Of a DNA stretch of 64,000 bases, positions 26,570-39,619 are shown piece after piece (position 1 is the first letter of the stretch; every line of letters starts with the position of its first letter). The DNA is from Saccharothrix sp. NRRL B-16314. GTDB lineage: Bacteria > Actinomycetota > Actinomycetes > Mycobacteriales > Pseudonocardiaceae. The DNA lies in the NCBI RefSeq assembly GCF_000716595.1, contig NZ_JNXC01000001.1:186001-250000 (forward strand), read 5' to 3'. Under the pieces are notes generated by a model. The model had not been told where the DNA came from. It searched no databases and was given only the letters and a program-made list of their open reading frames with translations. The position numbers and the translations under genes were made by a program.

Positions 26570-28650
26570 CACTGCTCCTTCATCTCTTCGGGGAGGAAAC
26601 CGGGGGCCTTCGGGTAGCTGTCCGACAGCACCGCGTGCACGATCAGCCGCTGCTTGTCGGAGAACCGCGGGTGGCAGGTGGTCAGCGTCATCAACGCCGC
26701 CTGCTGCGCCGGGGCGGGCGGCTCGCCGACGAAGTGCGGCACCACGTCGATGACCTCGCCCTGGGTGGGCAGCACGATCTCCTGGCCGACCGTCTTGTCG
26801 TACGGCGCGCCGAGCGGTGACACCTTCGCGCACTTGGGGTTCGCGGCCTGCTTCTCCGCCCAGCCGGCCACGTCACCGGTCTTCGGCAGCATCCGGTAGA
26901 CGATCCACTCGGTCTGCGTCTCGACGACGATCGCGTCGCACGGGTTGAGCAGGTCCAGGTCGTTGAACGGGGCGCCCTTGCCGACCCGGTGGCCGGCGAC
27001 CGAGAAGTTGCCCGGGTGGCCCGGCAGCGCGGTGCCCTTGTAGTGGCCGGGGCCGATCTCCAGGTCCTTGTCGGTGGTGCCCTCGACGATGGAGAACTTG
27101 TAGTCCGGGCCGAACACCGGGATGTACATCTTGGCGAACGCCTGGCCGTCCAGCAGCTCGTACTGCGCCTGCCGCTGCGGGTCGGCCTCGACCGTGTTCG
27201 AGCTCCACTGCTCGTCCAGCGCCTCGGTGGCGTCGCCCTGCTTGCCCGCCGAGATGAGGTCGGTGACGTACACCTCGTAGACGACGAAGAGCAGGATGAC
27301 CAGGCCGGCCGTGATCAGCAGCTCGCCGACGGTGCGGACGGCCTTGCGGGCGGTGCTGTCCGGCGGCGGCGAGGGCTCCTCGTCGTCGTAGTAGTCCTCG
27401 TCCTCGTAGTACTCGTCGACGTAGTCCTCGTCCGCGTAGTCCTCGTACTCGTCGGCGTAGTCGTCGTCGGCGTAGCCGTCGGCAACGGGGGCGATGTACT
27501 CGGTGGGCGGTTCGACGGGACGGGGGCGGCGCTGCGGTGCGGGTGGTCGGGCGCCCGCCGCCGGCGGCGGGAGGCTGCCGGAGAACGCGTTGGTGTAGCG
27601 GGTGGCGTCGGCCTCCGGCGGTGCGGTCGGCCGTGGGCGGGGGCCGGGAGGTGCGCCGCCGAGGCGGGCTGCGACGTCCGGTGGCCGGTTCGCCGGGTCC
27701 TCCGGCACGTGACGACGGCCGGACGGCGGTTCCACCCGCGCGGGCGCGAGGTAGGACGTCGCTTCGACACCCGGCCCCGCGTCGTCACGGCGGGCACGAC
27801 GACCGGCCGGCGGCGGCTCGACCGGGGACGGCGTCAGCCCGGGTTCGCCGGCGGGCGGGTCTTCACGGCGGGCACGGCGTCCGCCGGGCGGCTCGACCTG
27901 GGCCGGCATCGGCCCGGGTTCGCGGGCGGGCGGGTCTTCACGGCGGGCACGACGTCCGGCCGGCGGCGGCTCGACCGGGGGCTGCTCGCCGTACGGCGGC
28001 ATCGGCACGGGTTCGCGGGCGGGCACGTCTTCACGACGGGCACGACGACCAGCCGCCGGCGGCTCGACCTGGGCCGGCTGCTCGCCGTACGGCGGCATCG
28101 GCCCCGGTTCCCGAGCCGGCACGTCCTCGCGGCGCGCACGGCGACCGGTCGGGGGCGGCTCGGCGCGCGGCGGTTCCGGGCGCGGCGGCTCGCCGTAGGG
28201 CTCCGACCTGGGCTCTCGTGGCGGCACGTCGTCACGGCGTGCACGGCGTCCAGCGGGCGGCGGCTCGGCGTACGACGGCTCGGCGTACGGCGCCTCCGGG
28301 CGCGGCGGCTCGGAGCGAGGCGAGCCGTAGTCACCTGACCGGCTGAAACCGCCGGGTGGCGTGACCGGCCGGTCCAGTTCTCCGGACCAGGAGGCGGGGC
28401 GATCGAGCCCGCCCGGCGGGACGGGCGGCGGACGGTCGAACCCACCGGGCGGCGTCAGCGGTCGATCGGGGCGGGCGCCGGGCCGGTCGAACCCGCCCGG
28501 CGGGGTCGGCGGCCGGTCGAAACCCGCAGGTGGCGTGGGTGGCCGGTAGCCGGGAGGTGGTGGTTCACCGGGTGCCTGGGGTGGCTGTGGCCTGGGACGC
28601 GGCGGTCGGCCCGGCGGGCCGCCTTGCGGCGGGGGCGGGTCGTAGCTCAC
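26569..28650 (-). CDS. class E sortase with long Pro/Arg-rich N-terminal region
   Basis: A 693-residue protein, about three times the usual length. Residues 1-430 are a proline-rich, low-complexity cytoplasmic region with repeats of GRRARREDVPAREP. An acidic stretch (YADDDYADEYEDY-like) precedes one helix (about 440-465, ELLITAGLVILLFVVYEVYV). The sortase domain follows with His in VAGHRVGKG, Cys about 659 in TLTTCHP and Arg in DKQRLIVHAVL. It attaches surface proteins bearing LAxTG-type signals. GTG at 28650 is chosen for GGGAGG seven bases upstream; an ATG at 28665 lacks a site. Confidence 0.9.
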   Translation of the reverse strand: MSYDPPPPQGGPPGRPPRPRPQPPQAPGEPPPPGYRPPTPPAGFDRPPTPPGGFDRPGARPDRPLTPPGGFDRPPPVPPGGLDRPASWSGELDRPVTPPGGFSRSGDYGSPRSEPPRPEAPYAEPSYAEPPPAGRRARRDDVPPREPRSEPYGEPPRPEPPRAEPPPTGRRARREDVPAREPGPMPPYGEQPAQVEPPAAGRRARREDVPAREPVPMPPYGEQPPVEPPPAGRRARREDPPAREPGPMPAQVEPPGGRRARREDPPAGEPGLTPSPVEPPPAGRRARRDDAGPGVEATSYLAPARVEPPSGRRHVPEDPANRPPDVAARLGGAPPGPRPRPTAPPEADATRYTNAFSGSLPPPAAGARPPAPQRRPRPVEPPTEYIAPVADGYADDDYADEYEDYADEDYVDEYYEDEDYYDDEEPSPPPDSTARKAVRTVGELLITAGLVILLFVVYEVYVTDLISAGKQGDATEALDEQWSSNTVEADPQRQAQYELLDGQAFAKMYIPVFGPDYKFSIVEGTTDKDLEIGPGHYKGTALPGHPGNFSVAGHRVGKGAPFNDLDLLNPCDAIVVETQTEWIVYRMLPKTGDVAGWAEKQAANPKCAKVSPLGAPYDKTVGQEIVLPTQGEVIDVVPHFVGEPPAPAQQAALMTLTTCHPRFSDKQRLIVHAVLSDSYPKAPGFLPEEMKEQ

Positions 28651-28788
28651 CGGAAAACCTCCCATGCCGAACGTTCCAGGACTACACAGTGCTTCAGGGA
28701 CCTGCCCGGTTACGTTAACGTGTTCATCCAGCAGTGGACGTGAACTCACGGCCACTGGAGGCCTATCCACCCGTCAGGCGAGGACAGC

Positions 28789-29055
28789 ATGCCCAAGTCC
28801 AAGGTCCGCAAGAAGGCCGCTTACACGGCGCCTGCCGATCGCCGCACCCCGGTGAAGGTCAAGGCAGCGGGGCCGTCGCACCCTGTCTACGTCGCCGTGA
28901 TGCTCGGCATGATGCTGTTGGGGCTGGCGTGGCTGGTGGTCAACTACATCGCGGGCGAGAAGGTCCCGGTGATGATGGACCTAGGGTCCTGGAACTTCGG
29001 CATCGGATTCGCCCTGATGATCGTCGGCTTGCTGATGACCATGAAATGGCGCTGA
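28789..29055 (+). CDS. crgA: cell division protein CrgA
   Basis: An 88-residue protein with the CrgA layout: basic N-terminus MPKSKVRKK, two hydrophobic helices (about 32-52 and 68-84) and C-terminal MKWR. CrgA recruits and steadies FtsZ, FtsQ, PbpA/FtsI at the septum and restrains septation in hyphae. A GGCGAGGA site lies four bases before the ATG. It is divergent from the sortase gene. Confidence 0.95.
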   Translation: MPKSKVRKKAAYTAPADRRTPVKVKAAGPSHPVYVAVMLGMMLLGLAWLVVNYIAGEKVPVMMDLGSWNFGIGFALMIVGLLMTMKWR

Positions 29056-29078
29056 CCACGCGCTACGCCGAGTGGCGG

Positions 29079-29109
29079 ACGGCCCGGACGAGCACCACGT
29101 CCGGGCCGT
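29079..29109 (+). terminator. terminator after crgA
   Basis: ACGGCCCGGACG (29079-29090) pairs with 29098-29109 around a seven-base loop and is followed by TTT, a good intrinsic terminator for crgA. Confidence 0.85.
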
Positions 29110-29180
29110 TTCGCGTTACCCCGTAGTTCACCGGGTTAACCGGACGGTCACCGAAGCACACGGGTGTAAGTCATCCCCAA

Positions 29181-29251
29181 TGGGGACAACTCCTGTGGAC
29201 AACTTTGCGCCAGTTTGCACAAGCGCCGGTCGAAGGCTCTAGTTGTCCACA
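29181..29251. promoter_or_regulatory. DnaA-box cluster upstream of the PH-domain gene
   Basis: Two perfect actinobacterial boxes, TGTGGACAA (29194-29202) and TTGTCCACA (29243-29251), face each other inside a 10-bp inverted repeat (GTGGACAACT / AGTTGTCCAC). A third, TGGGGACAA (29181-29189), has one mismatch. They lie in the 160-base gap before the gene at 29272. Confidence 0.65.
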
Positions 29252-29271
29252 AGTGCGGCAGACTCGAACGC

Positions 29272-29685
29272 GTGAACCCAACGCGTTCCTGGTCACCGCA
29301 ACCCGGCATGGTCGGCCTCGCCTGGGGCCTTGCCGCCGTGTCACTGCTGGTCACGATCCTCACCGCGGACGCGACCGGCCGCGTCTTCCTCGGCCTCGCC
29401 ACGCTCCTCCTGCTCGCCCTGGGCGCTTACGGCACCTTCGTGCGCCCCCGGCTGCTTGTGGACGACTCAGGGCTCACCGTCCGCACCCTGAACGGGGCGC
29501 GGCGGCTGCCGTGGCACGAGGTGAAGGTCCGCCTGGCCCGCACCCGCCGGCTGGGCCGGGAGACGGCCACGCTGGAACTCGACTGGAAGCGCGGCGAGGA
29601 CGAGCAGCTGTTCGTGCTGACCCCGATCGACCTCGGCACCGACCCGCGTGACGTGGCGGACGTCCTGCACGCCCTGCGCCCGTGA
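29272..29685 (+). CDS. PH-domain (bPH) membrane protein
   Basis: A 137-residue protein with two helices (about 11-30 and 35-55) followed by a bacterial PH domain (RPRLLVDDSGLTVRTL, GARRLPWHEVKVRLAR, VLTPIDLGTDPRDVADVL). It corresponds in place and type to mycobacterial Rv0010c; function unknown. GTG at 29272 is the first start after the DnaA-box region and no clear ribosome site is visible. Confidence 0.8.
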   Translation: MNPTRSWSPQPGMVGLAWGLAAVSLLVTILTADATGRVFLGLATLLLLALGAYGTFVRPRLLVDDSGLTVRTLNGARRLPWHEVKVRLARTRRLGRETATLELDWKRGEDEQLFVLTPIDLGTDPRDVADVLHALRP

Positions 29686-29718
29686 CCACCGCGGTTGCCC
29701 GCCCGGAACGACCGGACG

Positions 29719-30603
29719 TCAGACCAGCTGCCCGGTGCGCACGACCGTCATCACCACGAGCAGCACGAACGCGCCCACCACGACCGCCGCCTGCCAGTTC
29801 GCCCGCTTCTCCTGCGGCGCGTAAGCCATGCCGGCCGCCACCGCCGCGCCGATCACCAGCCCACCGAGGTGCCCGAGCAGCGAGATCCCCGGCAGGGTGA
29901 CGCTGAGCACCAGGTTCAACCCGATCACGACCAGGGCCGAGCTCGCGTTGAGCTTGAACTTCAGCACGGCAACCAGCATCGCGCCCATCAGGCCGTACAC
30001 CGCGCCGGAGGCACCGGCCACCCCGTCGTCGATGTCGCCGAACAGGTACACCGCGACACTGCCGCCGAACAGCGACAGCACGTAGAGCGCCAAGAACCGC
30101 AGCTTGCCGAACTGCGGCTCCAGGAACCGGCCCAGCACGTACAGCGCGATCATGTTCAACGCCAGGTGCCCGGGTCCGTAGTGCAGGAACCCGGACGTCG
30201 CCAGCCGCCACCACTCGTCGCCGCCCGCCACGGCCCTGGTCCACATCACGAAGTCGCCGAACAGCGGCGACAGCTGGTTGTCCACCAGGCTGCGCGCCTG
30301 CACCGCGGTGATCGCGAACATCAGCACGTTCAGCGCGATCAGCACCAGCGTGACGACGATGGTCTGCGAGACCTCGGCGCCGACGGCGGTGCGCGACTGG
30401 CGCACCGTGGCCTGGCCCTCGTTCACGCAGTCGACGCACTGGTGACCGACCGACGCCTCGCGCAGGCACGCGGGACACGCCGGCCGGTCGCAGCGGACAC
30501 ACCGCAACCCGGTGGCCCGATCGGGGTGGCGCACGCAGGCCGGCAGGCCTGGACGCGCCCCGGTCGGCTCACCGGACGGCGGGGATGTCGGCGAGTCGGC
30601 CAC
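29719..30603 (-). CDS. rhomboid family intramembrane serine protease
   Basis: A 294-residue protein. An N-terminal cysteine/histidine zinc-ribbon or B-box-like segment (CVRHPDRATGLRCVRCDRP..CPAC..HQCVDC, residues about 23-59) precedes six helices. The catalytic serine is in GASGAVYG (S199) and the histidine in HLGGL (H245); HxxxxHLxxN lies at 141-150. Rhomboids cut membrane proteins within the bilayer. The GTG start abuts the ppiA stop, so they form an operon. Confidence 0.92.
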   Translation of the reverse strand: MADSPTSPPSGEPTGARPGLPACVRHPDRATGLRCVRCDRPACPACLREASVGHQCVDCVNEGQATVRQSRTAVGAEVSQTIVVTLVLIALNVLMFAITAVQARSLVDNQLSPLFGDFVMWTRAVAGGDEWWRLATSGFLHYGPGHLALNMIALYVLGRFLEPQFGKLRFLALYVLSLFGGSVAVYLFGDIDDGVAGASGAVYGLMGAMLVAVLKFKLNASSALVVIGLNLVLSVTLPGISLLGHLGGLVIGAAVAAGMAYAPQEKRANWQAAVVVGAFVLLVVMTVVRTGQLV

Positions 30604-31161
30604 TCAGGACCGCTCCACCGTGACCTTCTCGATCACCACGTCGGTGACCGGGCGGTCGCCGGCGCCGGTCGGGGTGGCGCCGATCGCGTCCACCACGGTG
30701 CGCGAGTCCTGGTCCGCGACCTCGCCGAAGATCGTGTGCTTGAAGTTCAGCCACGTGGTCGGTCCGACCGTGATGAAGAACTGCGAGCCGTTGCTGTTGG
30801 GCCCGGCGTTCGCCATCGCCAGCAGGTAGGGCTTGTTGAACTGGAGTTCGGGGTGGAACTCATCGGCGAACTTGTAGCCCGGGCCACCGCGGCCGGTGCC
30901 GGTCGGGTCACCGCCCTGGAGCATGAAGCCGGCGATCACCCGGTGGAAGATCGAGCCGTCGTAGAACGGGCCGGACGCCTCGCCCTTGGCGTTGGGGTCG
31001 GTGTAGCTCTTGGTGCCTTCGGCGAGACCGACGAAGTTGGCCACCGTCTTGGGAGCGTGGTCGGGGAACAGGTTGATGCGGATTGCGCCCTGCGACGTGT
31101 GCAGGGTTGCCGTCACCTTGGTCCCGACGAACGATTCGTTGCTGTCAGCCACGCACACCAT
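30604..31161 (-). CDS. ppiA: cyclophilin-type peptidyl-prolyl cis-trans isomerase
   Basis: A 185-residue cytoplasmic cyclophilin with FHRVIAGFMLQGGD, GSQFFITV and WLNFKHTIFGEV, covering the active-site Arg, Phe, Gln, Trp and His. It speeds proline isomerisation during folding. ATG at 31161 is used; in-frame GTGs three codons later (31152) would remove MVC. It is divergent from the CwsA-like gene by about 40-90 bases. Confidence 0.93.
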   Translation of the reverse strand: MVCVADSNESFVGTKVTATLHTSQGAIRINLFPDHAPKTVANFVGLAEGTKSYTDPNAKGEASGPFYDGSIFHRVIAGFMLQGGDPTGTGRGGPGYKFADEFHPELQFNKPYLLAMANAGPNSNGSQFFITVGPTTWLNFKHTIFGEVADQDSRTVVDAIGATPTGAGDRPVTDVVIEKVTVERS

Positions 31162-31248
31162 CGTGCCATCACCGGGCGAGGGGGTTGGGGAAGGGGCACG
31201 ATGGGTATTGCCTGGAACGTGACTGACCGACAGCTGCTGGAGCGAGAT

Positions 31249-31854
31249 ATGGATGAAGTAGACGCCATGACCCGGGCCGGGGAGTCGGTCGGCAAGGCGG
31301 TGCGCGCAGCCCGCCTCGGTGCCGTCCGTGCAGGTCACGCCGGTGCGGATGCCGCCGTTCAGCTGGCGGGGCGCGCCGAGGGCAAGCTCGCCGAGCGCGG
31401 CGTGACCAGGGACTACGTCCGGGCCATCGTCGCCGACAAGGCGGGCGCGCTGGTGGAGAAGGCCGAGGAGTACGAGAAGTCCACCAGGCGCGGTCGAAAG
31501 CAGCTCGCGAAGCGGGCCAAGACCGTCCGCAAGGACGTGGTCAAGGCCGCCGAGCGGGCGCGCAAGGAAGCCAAGGTGCGCGCGAAGGACGTGCGCAAGG
31601 CCGCGAAGCAGGCTCGCAAGGAGATGGGGTCGGCGCAGCACAAGCGCCGCCGTTGGCCTTGGGTGCTGGGCGTGTTCGCGGCTGCCGCCGTGGCGGGGTA
31701 CGTCGCGCTGACCAAGCGGCCTCAGGAGGTGCGCTTGGAGGAGGAATTGGAGCCGACGCTGGACACGGTCGACACGACCGAACCCACCACCGACTCCACG
31801 CACCCCCACGCCGCGCGCAACGGCCAGGTGACCGACCAGCACAGCCGCAGCTGA
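31249..31854 (+). CDS. cwsA: CwsA-like cell wall synthesis protein
   Basis: About 201 residues from the ATG at 31249 (TGGAG six bases upstream); the frame is open to an ATG at 31201. A long Lys/Arg/Ala helix (about 45-140) is followed by one C-terminal membrane segment (PWVLGVFAAAAVAGYVAL) and an acidic/Thr tail. Position between gyrA/tRNAs and ppiA, and the charged helix plus single helix layout, match mycobacterial CwsA, which works with CrgA and Wag31 at the pole. Sequence similarity was not tested. Confidence 0.65.
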   Translation: MDEVDAMTRAGESVGKAVRAARLGAVRAGHAGADAAVQLAGRAEGKLAERGVTRDYVRAIVADKAGALVEKAEEYEKSTRRGRKQLAKRAKTVRKDVVKAAERARKEAKVRAKDVRKAAKQARKEMGSAQHKRRRWPWVLGVFAAAAVAGYVALTKRPQEVRLEEELEPTLDTVDTTEPTTDSTHPHAARNGQVTDQHSRS

Positions 31855-31865
31855 CCGCAGGAAGC

Positions 31866-31902
31866 ACTTCGCGCCCGCCCCGCTCCGGGACGGGCGCGAA
31901 GT
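31866..31902. terminator. convergent terminator (cwsA / DUF2020)
   Basis: ACTTCGCGCCCG (31866-31877) pairs with 31891-31902; 12 bp with a 13-base loop containing further CCGG pairing. Confidence 0.7.
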
Positions 31903-31944
31903 CGTGCGTCCCTTCGGACGTCGTGCGTCCCCGCAGACCGAGCC

Positions 31945-32493
31945 CTACAGACCGAGGTTGACGACGACCGTCTCGGCCACCCGGCGGGTCTTGATCGTCT
32001 GCTTCTGGTTGCTCGTCACGACCACCGCGGTGCCGTCCTTGGCGATCGCGTAGACCGCGCCCGTGTCGGTGGTCGACGAGCCGCCGTTCCACCCCGCGGG
32101 CTCCGTCGCCGGGTTCGAGTCGGCGACCGGCGCAGCCCGGTCCACCACCGCTTTGGCGGTCTTCGCGTCACCTTGGAACACCCAGACGGACAGCTGGATG
32201 TCGCTTGCGTTCGCGTAGAAGAAGCACGCCGGGTTCGGCTGGTCAGCGGAAAGCCGAACCTTTCGCACCAGCTGCCCGTTGGCCTCCTGCACGACCGAAG
32301 AGGCCAGGTAGGGGCACTGGCCGTCGGTCGTGGGCCCCGGTACGGGCGGTGGTTCCGCGGGGCCGGCGGTGGTCGTCGTCGCGACGGTGCTGGTCTGGGT
32401 GGCCGGTGCCGGGTGAGGATCTGCGGTGCCGCAGGCGACCAACGCACCGAGGACCAACAGGGACGGCAGGGCGGTGTGCAGCGCTCGGTTCAT
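31945..32493 (-). CDS. DUF2020 domain lipoprotein
   Basis: A 182-residue exported lipoprotein. The signal ends in the lipobox LGALVACG (Cys about 21), then a Thr/Pro linker and a DUF2020 domain (CPYLASSVVQEANGQLVRKV, PACFFYANASDIQLSVWVF). Function unknown; such proteins occur near oriC in Pseudonocardiaceae and mycobacteria. ATG at 32493 is chosen because the signal peptide starts there. Confidence 0.8.
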   Translation of the reverse strand: MNRALHTALPSLLVLGALVACGTADPHPAPATQTSTVATTTTAGPAEPPPVPGPTTDGQCPYLASSVVQEANGQLVRKVRLSADQPNPACFFYANASDIQLSVWVFQGDAKTAKAVVDRAAPVADSNPATEPAGWNGGSSTTDTGAVYAIAKDGTAVVVTSNQKQTIKTRRVAETVVVNLGL

Positions 32494-32619
32494 AGGGCCG
32501 CCAGTCAATCAGATGGCGAATCGTGAATCGACAGGGTCACCATCTAGGCACATGACGTGATGCCCGTTAGGTTGTCCTTACCCTGCCGGCCGCCCCTGCA
32601 ATGTAAGGACAGAGTCAAG

Positions 32620-33045
32620 ATGAACATCTTTGACCGCGGTCGCGAGCATGTAATCGCAGTGTTCCGGGTCGTCGTTGGTTTCCTGTTCCTGTGCCACGGT
32701 GCGAAGACCCTCTTCGGCGTGCTCGGGTCCACCAAGGGCGCCGTGTCGATCACCAGCTGGCCTGGCGGCCCGGCCGGTCTGATCGAGCTGGTCTGTGGCG
32801 CGTTGATCATCATCGGCCTCGGTACCAGGTACGCCGCGTTGCTCTCCTCGGGTGCGATGGCATACGCGTACTTCGTGGTCCACCAGCCCGAAGCGCTCAT
32901 GCCCATCCAGAACAACGGCGAGCTGGCCGCCGTGTACTGCTGGGTGTTCCTGCTCTTGGCGTTCATCGGTCCCGGCTCGTGGGCCGTCGACACGATGCTC
33001 GCCGCGCGCAAGGAGAAGCAGTCCGAGTCGCTCGTTTCCGCATAG
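32620..33045 (+). CDS. DoxX family membrane protein
   Basis: A 141-residue four-helix membrane protein with DoxX features (FRVVVGFLFLCHGAKTLFG, GLIELVCGALIIIGL, PIQNNGELAAVYCWVFLL). AAGGAC lies nine bases before the ATG at 32620; the 21 codons upstream in frame lack a site. DoxX proteins act in thiol/redox handling in some bacteria; role here unknown. It is divergent from the DUF2020 gene. Confidence 0.85.
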   Translation: MNIFDRGREHVIAVFRVVVGFLFLCHGAKTLFGVLGSTKGAVSITSWPGGPAGLIELVCGALIIIGLGTRYAALLSSGAMAYAYFVVHQPEALMPIQNNGELAAVYCWVFLLLAFIGPGSWAVDTMLAARKEKQSESLVSA

Positions 33046-33058
33046 CAGTGGGCACAAC

Positions 33059-33095
33059 GAGGGCCCGCACCCAGCGGCATTGGGTGCGGGCCCTC
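33059..33095 (+). terminator. terminator after DoxX gene
   Basis: GAGGGCCCGCACCCA (33059-33073) pairs perfectly with 33081-33095 around a seven-base loop. Confidence 0.85.
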
Positions 33096-33344
33096 ACCTT
33101 GCTGCCATACCGCGAACGCGACCGCACGCCCATCCGGACATGCGGGTCGCAACACCCAGTTAACACGAGAACCGAAAGTTGCGCTGCCCCCGGATGACCG
33201 ACGACACCTGTCGAATGCCACCGCCGAGCGCCATCCACCGAACGACACCCGCTGAACGCCACCAGCCGAGCGACACCACGTGCGGAAACACGAAAAGGCG
33301 AGCCGGTCCGCGTACCACGCGAACACAGCTCGCCTCTTGGATCG
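33096..33344. other. intergenic stretch without gene
   Basis: About 250 bases between the DoxX terminator and tRNA-Ala. An 8-bp inverted repeat (AGGCGAGC 33296-33303 / GCTCGCCT 33328-33335) may end the tRNA-Ala transcript. A run of related CGACACC/CGCCA words (33205-33285) is visible. No gene seen. Confidence 0.5.
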
Positions 33345-33417
33345 TGGAGACGAGGGGAATCGAACCCCTAACCCCCGCCTTGCAAAGGCGGTGCTCTGCC
33401 AATTGAGCTACGTCCCC
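33345..33417 (-). tRNA. tRNA-Ala (anticodon TGC)
   Basis: Acceptor GGGGACG pairs with CGTCTCC; D arm GCTC..GAGC; anticodon stem CCGCC-TTTGCAA-GGCGG giving TGC; T arm AGGGG-TTCGATT-CCCCT. 73 bases, CCA not encoded. Same place as mycobacterial alaT. Confidence 0.96.
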
Positions 33418-33449
33418 TCACGGGGCGGCAGATCTACCGCCCTCGCGGG

Positions 33450-33569
33450 TCAGCCGGTCGGGGCGGTCGCCTCGCGCCACAAGTCCGCGTCGGCCTTCGT
33501 CGAGCGGCTGCGCTTGACGAAGAACAGGACCGCACCTGCCACGGCAACCAGTGCGATGATCTTCTTCAC
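33450..33569 (-). CDS. DLW-39 family small protein
   Basis: Exactly 39 residues: one hydrophobic helix (KKIIALVAVAGAVLFFVK) followed by a basic stretch and the diagnostic DADLWREAT. GTG start with GAGGGG about eight bases upstream. DLW-39 proteins are actinobacterial, of unknown function, and typically lie near oriC. Too short for most gene callers. It sits between tRNA-Ala and tRNA-Ile on the same strand. Confidence 0.88.
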   Translation of the reverse strand: MKKIIALVAVAGAVLFFVKRSRSTKADADLWREATAPTG

Positions 33570-33604
33570 GGCGATTCCCCTCTGCAACACCTGTGAACTT
33601 CCGG

Positions 33605-33678
33605 TGGGCCTAGGAGGACTCGAACCTCCGACCTCTTCGTTATCAGCGAAGCGCTCTAACCGTCTGAGCTATAGGCCC
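33605..33678 (-). tRNA. tRNA-Ile (anticodon GAT)
   Basis: Acceptor GGGCCTA pairs with TAGGCCC; anticodon stem CTTCG-CTGATAA-CGAAG giving GAT; T arm GGAGG-TTCGAGT-CCTCC. 74 bases, no CCA encoded. Matches mycobacterial ileT downstream of gyrA. Confidence 0.96.
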
Positions 33679-33741
33679 TCGGGGCAACGACGGCAAGACT
33701 ACAGCACCTCCCGTCGCGGCCCCAAATCGGGTGGTCCTTGA

Positions 33742-34701
33742 TCACTCCCGCTCGGACAACGTCACTTCGAGACCACCCGCAAGATCAGCGGAAACGTTGT
33801 AGACGAACGATCCGACCGTCGCCAGGGCGGTGAACAGCACGATGTTCACCGCGCCGATGATCGCCGCCACGCCGAACACGCGTCCCGCGCTGATCAGCGG
33901 GTCGCCGCCCGACTCGTTGCCCTGGAGCAGGTCGTTCGCGGTGTTGTTGATCTTGTCCCACACGCCCATGCCGTTCAGCACGCCGTACAGCACGCCGACC
34001 GCCACGAGCCACACGAAGAACAGCGCCACGCTCAACACCAGCGCGAGCTTCAGCACCGACCACGGGTCGATCCGCTTCACCTGGAGGCTCGCCCGGCGCG
34101 GCCCGCGCCCCGGACGGCGGGCCGACGGCGCGGCGGCGGCCGGACGGCCGTTCGCCGCACCCAGGTTCACCTGCGTCCGCGCCCCACCCGGCGCGCCCTG
34201 CGCGGCCGACCCCGGCAGCACCGGCCGGGCCACCGCCACCGTGTCCGGGTCGCTAGACGGGTACGAGGGCTGCGACGACTCGACCGTCGGGTGGTCCGGA
34301 CCCGCCATCAGGTCGGCTGGACCGACCTGCTGCGCCTCCGCGTACTGCGCGTCGCTCGTGACGCGCTGCCACGGCGGCGGCGCGGCCACGTGGTGCCCTT
34401 CGTTCTCCGGTACCGCTCTTTCGGTCTTCTGTTCGGGCTCGGCCTTGGCGGTCGCCTGGTCGGCCACCGGGCCGGGCGTCGCCGCACCGGCCGCAGTGGC
34501 ACCGGCCCCGCCGGCACCAGCCGCACTGGCGCCGGCCGCGGTGGCGCCGGCCGCGGGCGTCTCGGGCTGCTCGGACGCCCCCGAGGCGTCGACCGCCGGC
34601 TTCTCGGCGCCGGTCGGTGTGGCGCCCGGCGCCGGTGTCGGCTCGGCACCGGGCCGGGTGATCACCGCGGTCTTGTCCTCTGGCTTCTCGGGTGGAGTCA
34701 C
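33742..34701 (-). CDS. DUF3566 domain membrane protein
   Basis: A 319-residue protein: a long Ala/Pro/Gly-rich region (1-210) and a C-terminal DUF3566 domain ([35 protein letters not shown] and a second helix near [21 protein letters not shown]). Equivalent in position to Rv0007 after gyrA. DUF3566 has no settled function; it is thought to be envelope-linked. It starts with GTG 26 bases after gyrA and is likely cotranscribed. Confidence 0.88.
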   Translation of the reverse strand: MTPPEKPEDKTAVITRPGAEPTPAPGATPTGAEKPAVDASGASEQPETPAAGATAAGASAAGAGGAGATAAGAATPGPVADQATAKAEPEQKTERAVPENEGHHVAAPPPWQRVTSDAQYAEAQQVGPADLMAGPDHPTVESSQPSYPSSDPDTVAVARPVLPGSAAQGAPGGARTQVNLGAANGRPAAAAPSARRPGRGPRRASLQVKRIDPWSVLKLALVLSVALFFVWLVAVGVLYGVLNGMGVWDKINNTANDLLQGNESGGDPLISAGRVFGVAAIIGAVNIVLFTALATVGSFVYNVSADLAGGLEVTLSERE

Positions 34702-34727
34702 GAGCAGTCCTCAACCTCTCGTTCGCG

Positions 34728-37361
<2,634 letters not shown>

Positions 37362-37411
37362 AGTTCTACTTCCTTAACAGGCAGCCAGCGCGGATCGGGC
37401 CCGGGGATGGA

Positions 37412-39397
<1,986 letters not shown>

Positions 39398-39619
39398 TCA
39401 GACTTCTGACGACTGCGTTCGTCGCCTGGCGACGCTGGGGTCACGCTACCCCTCGATCCTACCGGGGCGGTCCGACAGAAACCCACCGAGGACGGCCCTG
39501 GTTTGCTCACAGGCGGCCCGAAGTGAACGCAGATGGGTGCCGACCGCCGTTCACGGGGTCAAAATCGCCTGGTGAGCGCTCACCGCGCCACAGAATCGCC
39601 GCTGCGGGCCTGGCGCTCG

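Noticed and set aside
30604..31842. Extension of ppiA upstream to 31842
   Set aside because: The upstream frame is antisense to the CwsA-like gene; cyclophilin homology begins at the chosen start.
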